Part shown: in pieces, positions 6,558 to 11,770 of the stretch
Numbering within the stretch: position 1 is the first letter of the stretch
Layout of the letters: each line of letters opens with the position of its first letter
Origin: Oscillospiraceae bacterium
GTDB lineage: Bacteria; Bacillota; Clostridia; Oscillospirales; Ruminococcaceae
Length of the DNA stretch: 11,770 bases
Assembly (NCBI GenBank): GCA_019416775.1
Contig: DXWR01000212.1
Location: 1-11,770 of the forward strand
Direction: 5' to 3'
Translations under genes and position numbers: made by a program
The notes under the pieces: generated by a model
Told to the model about the DNA's origin: nothing
Seen by the model: only the letters and a program-made list of their open reading frames with translations
Database searches by the model: none

Positions 6558-8318
6558 TCAGGTCGCAAACTGGCTGTAGTACAGCTTATGATAAAAGCCT
6601 TTCTTTTCCAACAGGGACTGGTGGGTGCCCTGTTCGATGATCTTGCCGTCCCGCATGACCAAAATCACATCCGCTTCCCGGATGGTAGACAGACGGTGGG
6701 CCACAATAAAGCTGGTGCGCCCTTCCATCAGCTTGGCAAAGGCGTCCTGGATTTTCCGCTCAGTGCGGGTGTCGATGGAGGAGGTGGCTTCGTCCAAAAT
6801 CAACATGGGGGGCAGGCAGAGCATCACCCGGGCGATGCAGAGCAGCTGCTTCTGGCCCTGGCTCAAACCGCCGCCGTCCTCACCCAACACGGTGTCGTAG
6901 CCCTTGGGGAGCCGGGTGATAAAGCCGTGGGCGTAGCTGGCCTTAGCAGCCGCCACCACCTCTTCCAGGGTGGCTTCCGGCTTACCGAAAGCGATGTTGT
7001 CTCGCACGGTGCCTTTCATCAGCCAGGTGTCTTGCAGCACCATGCCGTAGCCCGCCCGCAGACTTTTCCGAGTGATGGTTTCAATATCTTGGTCCGCCAC
7101 TTTAATGGTGCCGGAGTCCACATCGTAAAACCGCATCAGCAGATTGATCAAGGTAGTTTTGCCGCAGCCGGTAGGGCCCACAATGGCCACCCGCTGGCCG
7201 GGCTGCACCTTCAGATTAAAGTTTTCAATCAAAGGCCGTTTGGGGACGTAACGGAAGGAGACGTTTTGGATCTCCACCCGGCCGTCGGGCACCACTTCCC
7301 CGGCATCCGGGGCGTCCTCCACCTTGGCGGGGTCGTTGACCAATTCCAGTACTCGGGCGGCGCAGGCCAAGGCGTTTTGCAGCTCGGTGACCACCCCGGA
7401 AATTTCGTTGAAGGGTTTGGTGTATTGATTGGCGTACATCAGCATGGAGGACATGAGCCCCACGCTGATCCCTCCGGCAATCACCACAAAGGCTCCCACA
7501 ATGCAGACGGCGGCAAATACCAGGTTGTTGACAAACCGGGTGGTGGGGTTGGTTAAGGAGCTGTAAAACACCGCTTTCAAGCTGCACCGGGTAAGCCGGT
7601 GGTTGATTCGGTCAAACTCCTGCTGCACCGTCTCTTCCCGGCCAAAGGCCTGGACCACCTTTTGGTTTTGCACCATTTCGTTGACCAAAGCGGTTTGGCG
7701 GCCCCGGATCCGGGTCTGTTCCTGGAATTTGTGATAGGTGCGCTTGGCGATAAACCAGGCGGCAAAGAGACTCAGGGGGGTGAGGCAGACCACCGCAATG
7801 GAGATCCACACATCCACGCAGAACATCAAAATCAAGGTGCCCACAATGGTCAGCACCCCGGTAAAGAGCTGGGTGAAGCCCATGAGCAGGCCGTCGGCAA
7901 ACTGGTCCACGTCGGCAATAATCCGGCTGATCATGTCTCCGTGGCTGTGAGCGTCCAGATAGGACAGAGGGAGGGTTTGGATCTTTTCCATACTCTCCCG
8001 GCGAATATCCCGGGTGACGCAGTAGGTAATGTGATTGTTGGTCAGGTTCATCAGCCACTGGCTGATGCCGGTGAGGGCAATGACAATGAGCAAAAAGACA
8101 ATAAGAGGGATTAACCGGGCAAAGTCCACCTGACCGGGGCCCACCAACAGGTCCACCCCATCCCCGATAAGCAGCGGCAGCCAGATGGTCAGGGCGGTGG
8201 AAACGGCGGCACAGAACAGGCTCAGCACCACCCAAAGCCGGTAGGGCTTGAGCCGGTGGAGCACCCCTTTGAGCGCCATGCTGCGCTGGCTGGCGCTGAG
8301 TTTGGTTTTATTGGCCAT
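6558..8318 (-). CDS. Heterodimeric ABC exporter, subunit B (catalytic Walker B)
   Basis: A 586-residue half-transporter with an N-terminal six-helix type IV (ABC exporter) membrane domain to about residue 320 and a C-terminal ATPase domain. The ATPase shows Walker A GPTGCGKT (381-388), Q-loop Q429, signature LSQGQ (485-489), Walker B LILDE with catalytic Glu510, and switch His541. The signature departs from LSGGQ. Paired with subunit A, this gives one competent and one degenerate ATP site, as known for heterodimeric multidrug exporters such as TM287/TM288, LmrCD and BmrCD. The start at 8318 (MANKTKLSAS) is preferred over a Met at 8414 because AAAAGGAGGG precedes it and the longer version would only add antisense-like sequence inside subunit A. 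The start overlaps the stop of subunit A by 11 bases, favouring translational coupling and balanced production. Likely substrates are drugs, lipids or peptides, but specificity cannot be read from sequence. Confidence 0.95.
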   Translation of the reverse strand: MANKTKLSASQRSMALKGVLHRLKPYRLWVVLSLFCAAVSTALTIWLPLLIGDGVDLLVGPGQVDFARLIPLIVFLLIVIALTGISQWLMNLTNNHITYCVTRDIRRESMEKIQTLPLSYLDAHSHGDMISRIIADVDQFADGLLMGFTQLFTGVLTIVGTLILMFCVDVWISIAVVCLTPLSLFAAWFIAKRTYHKFQEQTRIRGRQTALVNEMVQNQKVVQAFGREETVQQEFDRINHRLTRCSLKAVFYSSLTNPTTRFVNNLVFAAVCIVGAFVVIAGGISVGLMSSMLMYANQYTKPFNEISGVVTELQNALACAARVLELVNDPAKVEDAPDAGEVVPDGRVEIQNVSFRYVPKRPLIENFNLKVQPGQRVAIVGPTGCGKTTLINLLMRFYDVDSGTIKVADQDIETITRKSLRAGYGMVLQDTWLMKGTVRDNIAFGKPEATLEEVVAAAKASYAHGFITRLPKGYDTVLGEDGGGLSQGQKQLLCIARVMLCLPPMLILDEATSSIDTRTERKIQDAFAKLMEGRTSFIVAHRLSTIREADVILVMRDGKIIEQGTHQSLLEKKGFYHKLYYSQFAT

Positions 8319-10041
8319 GGCCGGTTCCCTCCTTTTCAAACTGAGACCAGTAAATTTCCTGATACACCGGGCAGCTTTCCAACAGCTGCTCATGGGTGCC
8401 CATGCCCGCCACATGGCCTTCCTCCAGCACCAAAATCAAATCGGCGTGGCGGACGGAACTGGCCCGCTGGGAGACGATGAAGGTGGTGGGGGGATGTTTC
8501 ATTCCCCGGATGGCGCTGCGCAACGCGGCATCGGTGGCATAGTCCAAAGCGGAAGCGGAATCGTCCAGAATCAAAATCTCCGGCTTTTTCACCAGAGCCC
8601 GAGCGATGGTCAGCCGCTGACGCTGGCCGCCGGAGAGGTTCTGGCCTCCCTGCTCCACCTTTTCTTCCAGGCCCAAGGGCTTATTTTTCACCACATCCTC
8701 CGCCTGGGCCAGCTTTAAGGCTTCCCAGATCAGATCTTCTCGGGCGTGGGGAGCACCCCACTCCAGATTTTCCCGAATGGTGCCGGTAAATAACACCGCC
8801 TTTTGGGGGACAATGCCGATGCGCCGGCGAAGCTGGGCGGCGTCCTGCTCCCTGACGTCCACCCCGTCCACCAGCACCTTTCCCTGGGTGGCGTCGTAAA
8901 ATCGGGGAATCAGGCTGATAAGGCTGGTTTTACCGGAGCCGGTACCGCCGATGATCCCCACCGTCTGGCCTTTCTCTACTTGAAAAGACAAGCCGGTTAA
9001 GCTGGCTCCCCCAGCGCCTTGGTAGGTGAGGCTGACGTTTTGAAATTCCACGGTACCCAGCTGCTGAGGAGTCACCGGATGCTGAGGCTGCTCCATATCC
9101 TGGGGCACCTCCAGCATGTCCGCCACCCGGTTGGCGCAGGCCAGGGCCTTGGAGATGGTAACGATCAGGTTGGCCAGCTTCACCAGCTCCACCAAAATCT
9201 GGTTCATGTAGTTGACTAAGGCGATGATCTGACCCTGGGTCAGCGCTCCGGCGTCGATTTGAATGCCGCCTACATAAAGCAGCACCACAATGGCAAGGTT
9301 GATTAAGCCATAGGTCAAGGGGTTCATCAGCCCGGCAATCCGTCCCACGGCGATCTGCAGTTTGGTGAGGTGTTGGTTTTCCCCGTCAAACCGGGCCTGC
9401 TGGTCCGGCTCCTTATTGAAGGCCCGGATTACCCGCACCCCGGTGAGGTTTTCCCGGACAATAGACAATACCTGATCCAATCCCCCCTGGACCTTTTTGT
9501 ACCGAGGCATGGTCAGGTACAAAATTCCCAGCACCACTGCCCCCAGCAGCGGAATTACTCCGGCAAAGATCAGGGCAGTTTTCCAGTCAATGAAAAAGGC
9601 CAGGATCATGGCACCGAACACCACAAAGGGGGAGCGCATAAACAGCCGCAAAAACATATTCACTCCGTTTTGCACCTGGTTGATGTCGCTGGTCATCCGG
9701 GCGATCAGGGTGGGAGCGCCTTGGGTGTCCAGCTGGGTGTAGCTCAATCCCTGGATTCGGGCAAACAGCGCTTGGCGCAGCCGGCCGGAAAATCCTACCG
9801 CCGCCCGAGCCGCAAAATACTGGGCCACAATAGAGCAGCTAAGCCCCACCAGCGCCAGCACAATCAGCACCACGCACATCATCATCACATAGCCAACATC
9901 CCGGTTGGCGATGCCGGTGTCGATAATGTCTGCCGTCACCAAAGGCACCAGCAGGTCAAAACAAGCTTCCAGGCATTTAAACAAAGGCGCCAAAATACAT
10001 TCTTTCTGGTAACCGGACAGGAAATGCAACAGTCTTCTCAT
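8308..10041 (-). CDS. Heterodimeric ABC exporter, subunit A (degenerate ATP site)
   Basis: A 577-residue half-transporter and the first gene of the operon. The ATG at 10041 follows AAGGAGG. Six hydrophobic helices lie within about 15-300. The ATPase domain has Walker A GGTGSGKT (365-372), Q-loop Q413, a canonical LSGGQRQ signature (469-475) and Walker B ILILDD, where Asp494 replaces the catalytic Glu. The switch histidine is Gln525 (VSQRAS). Both replacements are typical of the degenerate half in TM287/LmrCD/BmrCD-type exporters. The intact signature here is expected to serve the competent site with subunit B's Walker A and Glu510, while its own Walker motifs pair with B's altered LSQGQ. The C-terminus (YQEIYWSQFE) resembles that of subunit B (YHKLYYSQFA), supporting common origin. 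The two subunits almost certainly function as a pair in the cytoplasmic membrane. Confidence 0.95.
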   Translation of the reverse strand: MRRLLHFLSGYQKECILAPLFKCLEACFDLLVPLVTADIIDTGIANRDVGYVMMMCVVLIVLALVGLSCSIVAQYFAARAAVGFSGRLRQALFARIQGLSYTQLDTQGAPTLIARMTSDINQVQNGVNMFLRLFMRSPFVVFGAMILAFFIDWKTALIFAGVIPLLGAVVLGILYLTMPRYKKVQGGLDQVLSIVRENLTGVRVIRAFNKEPDQQARFDGENQHLTKLQIAVGRIAGLMNPLTYGLINLAIVVLLYVGGIQIDAGALTQGQIIALVNYMNQILVELVKLANLIVTISKALACANRVADMLEVPQDMEQPQHPVTPQQLGTVEFQNVSLTYQGAGGASLTGLSFQVEKGQTVGIIGGTGSGKTSLISLIPRFYDATQGKVLVDGVDVREQDAAQLRRRIGIVPQKAVLFTGTIRENLEWGAPHAREDLIWEALKLAQAEDVVKNKPLGLEEKVEQGGQNLSGGQRQRLTIARALVKKPEILILDDSASALDYATDAALRSAIRGMKHPPTTFIVSQRASSVRHADLILVLEEGHVAGMGTHEQLLESCPVYQEIYWSQFEKEGTGHGQ

Positions 10042-10077
10042 AACCTTCCTCCTTGATTACTTCCTTCTCTGGCTTCT

Positions 10078-10106
10078 AGTTTACCCTGTTTGGCACGGTT
10101 TTGCAA
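10078..10106 (-). promoter_or_regulatory. Candidate promoter of the ABC exporter operon
   Basis: On the - strand TTGCAA (10101-10106) and TAAACT (10078-10083) are separated by 17 bases. Each matches the sigma-A consensus at four of six positions. The start would fall near 10071, about 30 bases before the ATG at 10041. It is the best -35/-10 pair found in this spacer for this direction. A short palindrome GGTT-TTGC-AACC (10098-10109) overlaps the -35 box and might be an operator. Confidence 0.5.
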
Positions 10107-10158
10107 CCAAAAAGGAAAGAGAAAGTTCAAAGCCTTTGTAAAATTTACGGCGGATTTC

Positions 10159-10187
10159 TTGTCAAACGCAAGGAAAGCTGTTATAAT
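10159..10187 (+). promoter_or_regulatory. Near-consensus sigma-A promoter of the FHA protein gene
   Basis: TTGTCA (10159-10164) and a perfect TATAAT (10182-10187) are separated by 17 bases. Transcription should start near 10194, giving a leader of about 70 bases. A perfect 11-bp palindrome GTAAAATTTAC (10138-10148) lies ten bases upstream of the -35 box and could be a regulator site or an A/T-rich upstream element. Confidence 0.85.
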
Positions 10188-10195
10188 GAAACTGG

Positions 10196-10225
10196 TGTAT
10201 CTTTGGCCCATCCGTCAAAGATACA
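10196..10225 (+). promoter_or_regulatory. Leader stem-loop / possible operator at +1 of the FHA gene
   Basis: TGTATCTTTG (10196-10205) and CAAAGATACA (10216-10225) form a perfect 10-bp inverted repeat around a 10-base loop. It starts within about two bases of the predicted transcription start and is followed by more A residues, not a T tract, so it is not a terminator. As DNA it would be a well-placed repressor operator; as RNA it would be a 5'-terminal stem-loop of the kind that stabilises mRNAs. The ribosome site (AAAGGAA, 10249-10255) lies outside it. Confidence 0.6.
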
Positions 10226-10264
10226 AAAAACACTAACATTGGATTTTGAAAGGAATGAATCATT

Positions 10265-11647
10265 ATGGCATTTTGTACCCATTGCGGCACCGAAAACCAA
10301 CCCGGCGCTGCATTTTGTACCAAGTGCGGTCAACCTATGGCGGCACAGCCCCAGGCGGCTCAGCCTACAGCGCAACCCAGCCCGAGTGTGCAGCAGCCGG
10401 CTCAACCTGCTTACCAGCAGCCCTATACGGCTCCGGCGTCTCCCCGTCAGCCCATGAAGCTGGAACTGATGAGTCTGATTGCCGGGGGTCTGTTGATCCT
10501 GGGAGGATTGCTGGGGTTGATCTTCACCTGTGTTATGAACCCCTTCTATGACCTGGCTACCGGGTTCGGCATTCTCAACCGTCACGGCGCAGGCAACGCC
10601 ATTGGCGGGCTCAGTGTCTGGGCTTCCATTGCCCTGATCCTGGTGTGGATCACTCCCATGATCTACGGGGCGGCAGAATTGCTCAACGGCTTGCTGTTTC
10701 ACAAAAAGAGCCGGGTTACCGCAACCCTGATGCAGATCGGCAACTACGTCAATCTGGGGGTTCTGGCCCACGGATTTTTGGTGAGCTTTGTCTACCTGAT
10801 CTGCGTCATTGTCTTTATGGTAAGCTACAGTTATGCTCTGGAAGGTTCTCCCCTGCCGGCCATGCTGATCCACTGCATTCTGACTCTGCTGCTGTTAGCG
10901 GCATTGGTATTGCTGTGCCTGAAGGATCTGCGGGCTCAGAAGCAGGCCATTGTTTCCTATCATCAGCACCAGATGGGCTACGCCGCCGCTCCCATGGACG
11001 GCAAGCTGAAAACCCAGCCCTGGATTTTGGGAATTGGCAGCTTAATCTTCGGCATCCTCAGTTTCTTCTTCTGTGGCTTCTGCAATCTAGACATAGGCTA
11101 CGCCGTCGCAGCCTTTATCATGTCCTTAGTGCTGGCAGCCGGTTATTTCTTTGCTTTCCTTTCCTTCAACAGCATCTCCGCCCAGGTTGCAGGACAGAAG
11201 GCGCCGGACTACAAGGCTGCTTTCGATAAAATGATGCAGCAAAACGCCAACAAGTATGTACCCACCGCTGCTCAAACAGGAACAGCTGCACCTCAAGCCA
11301 CTGAGGCGGCTCCGGCTCAAACTGCCCCTGCTGCTCAAACCGCTCCCCAGGCGAAAGTCCAAGGATTTGTCCGCACCGCCGCCGGCGTCCGTTACCCCGT
11401 GGGAGGTCAGGAAATCCGTCTGGGCTCCGATCCCGCCCAATCCGGCGTCCAGTTGTCCGATCCTGCCGGACGGATCAGCCCAGTTCACTGCGGCATCCGC
11501 TTTGAAAAGAACCAGTATCTGCTGGTGGACTACTCCGTCACCGGCACCGTAGTCAACGGCATGCGGCTGACCCAGGGCCAGCCCACCTACGCTCTGCCCG
11601 GTTCTACTGTGATATTGGGCGAAAGCGTCACCATTACTTTGGAGTGA
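10265..11647 (+). CDS. Zinc-ribbon, multi-pass membrane protein with C-terminal FHA domain
   Basis: A 460-residue protein. The ATG at 10265 follows AAAGGAA (10249-10255) by nine bases. Residues 1-22 form a short zinc ribbon with C4, C7, C18 and C21. A Gln/Ala/Pro-rich linker runs to about 63. Six hydrophobic segments follow at roughly 69-91, 114-138, 163-187, 199-220, 252-273 and 277-301. A second Ala/Gln/Pro-rich linker (about 333-365) leads to an FHA domain at 366-460, with GRISPVHCGI (402-411) and VVNGMRL (429-435) as the family's Ser-x-x-His and Asn-Gly landmarks. With an even helix number both soluble ends would be cytosolic. FHA domains normally bind phosphothreonine peptides, suggesting a partner of a Ser/Thr kinase system. 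However, the usual GR motif of the first strands reads LGSD (386-389), so the phosphate-contacting Arg is apparently absent. Exact function is unknown. Confidence 0.92.
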   Translation: MAFCTHCGTENQPGAAFCTKCGQPMAAQPQAAQPTAQPSPSVQQPAQPAYQQPYTAPASPRQPMKLELMSLIAGGLLILGGLLGLIFTCVMNPFYDLATGFGILNRHGAGNAIGGLSVWASIALILVWITPMIYGAAELLNGLLFHKKSRVTATLMQIGNYVNLGVLAHGFLVSFVYLICVIVFMVSYSYALEGSPLPAMLIHCILTLLLLAALVLLCLKDLRAQKQAIVSYHQHQMGYAAAPMDGKLKTQPWILGIGSLIFGILSFFFCGFCNLDIGYAVAAFIMSLVLAAGYFFAFLSFNSISAQVAGQKAPDYKAAFDKMMQQNANKYVPTAAQTGTAAPQATEAAPAQTAPAAQTAPQAKVQGFVRTAAGVRYPVGGQEIRLGSDPAQSGVQLSDPAGRISPVHCGIRFEKNQYLLVDYSVTGTVVNGMRLTQGQPTYALPGSTVILGESVTITLE

Positions 11648-11655
11648 ATTCACAG

Positions 11656-11675
11656 GTTTTGCGGATAGGCAAAAC
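11656..11675 (+). other. 3' untranslated hairpin after the FHA gene
   Basis: GTTTTGC (11656-11662) and GCAAAAC (11669-11675) form a perfect 7-bp stem with a 6-base loop, nine bases after the stop. No T tract follows. It precedes the real terminator and may protect the mRNA end or be incidental. Confidence 0.45.
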
Positions 11676-11686
11676 TTAGAAATTGA

Positions 11687-11723
11687 CCCGCTGGAAGAAA
11701 ATCCGGCGGGTTTTTCTATTTTC
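11687..11723 (+). terminator. Intrinsic terminator of the FHA protein gene
   Basis: CCCGCTGG (11687-11694) pairs with CCGGCGGG (11703-11710) through eight base pairs including one T-G wobble, around an 8-base loop. TTTTTCTATTTTCT follows directly. Confidence 0.9.
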
Positions 11724-11739
11724 TACGGAAGATTTCTCA

Positions 11740-11769
11740 TTGACAAATCCCGAAAGTTTTAGGTATAAT
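11740..11769 (+). promoter_or_regulatory. Consensus sigma-A promoter for a gene beyond the right edge
   Basis: A perfect TTGACA (11740-11745) and a perfect TATAAT (11764-11769) are separated by 18 bases. It lies right after the preceding terminator, so it should drive a new + strand transcription unit, protein or RNA, starting just outside the window. Confidence 0.88.
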
Positions 11770-11770
11770 A

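Noticed and set aside
6468..7556. Long + strand open frame opposite ABC subunit B
   Set aside because: His/Gly/Gln-rich mirror-frame translation of a clear ABC transporter gene, with no motif of its own.
8319..8414. Longer start for ABC subunit B at 8414
   Set aside because: The extra residues lie inside subunit A, lack exporter-like character, and the start at 8318 has a strong Shine-Dalgarno sequence.
9370..10056. + strand open frame opposite ABC subunit A
   Set aside because: His/Gln-rich shadow of the transporter coding strand; no start context or domain.

Overview
The window looks like a piece of a Clostridia (Bacillota) chromosome, most likely a gut Oscillospiraceae/Ruminococcaceae-type organism. 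The grounds are moderately GC-rich DNA (judged by eye), strong AAGGAGG-type ribosome sites before nearly every gene, sigma-A-type promoters, compact intrinsic terminators, a heterodimeric ABC exporter, and a zinc-ribbon/FHA membrane protein of a kind common in this group. The taxonomic call is inference. No rRNA, tRNA, CRISPR, transposase or integrase was seen. No stretch longer than 300 bases lacks a gene; the largest gaps are 5520-5753 and 10042-10264, and both are described.

Layout. (1) 1-2768, + strand: three consecutive paralogous membrane-anchored proteins that resemble DUF4367-type extracytoplasmic domains. The first is cut by the left edge, and the middle one has only one of the two domain copies. 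(2) 2781-2809: a hairpin shared as terminator by the convergent array and recQ. (3) 2813-4642, - strand: a complete RecQ helicase (DEAH helicase core, zinc/RQC region, HRDC). (4) 4643-4799: the divergent recQ/lipoprotein spacer, with a GATG motif repeated at exact 11-bp steps over a candidate recQ promoter, plus a terminator-like hairpin. (5) 4800-5519, + strand: a lipoprotein with a C39-like papain-fold peptidase domain, closed by a strong terminator. (6) 5625-5773: a multi-hairpin element bounded by 19-bp direct repeats; it runs into the 3' end of the next gene. (7) 10041 down to 5754, - strand: a probable three-gene operon of ABC exporter subunit A, ABC exporter subunit B (11-bp overlap) and a metallo-beta-lactamase-fold hydrolase. 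(8) 10042-10264: divergent promoters. (9) 10265-11647, + strand: a zinc-ribbon, six-helix, FHA-domain membrane protein with its own promoter, a leader stem-loop and a terminator. (10) The right edge carries a near-consensus promoter for a gene outside the window.

How the genes work together. The exporter pair shows the asymmetric ATPase sites expected of an obligate heterodimer: subunit A has Asp for the catalytic Glu and Gln for the switch His, and subunit B has an altered signature. A cytosolic metallo-hydrolase is probably cotranscribed with them. The other genes look like independent housekeeping or envelope units. The best leads for something undescribed are the structured repeat at 5625-5773, the 11-bp-phased GATG array before recQ, and the 2-1-2 domain layout of the tandem paralogs. 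I see no clear evidence of a complete new defence or mobile system.
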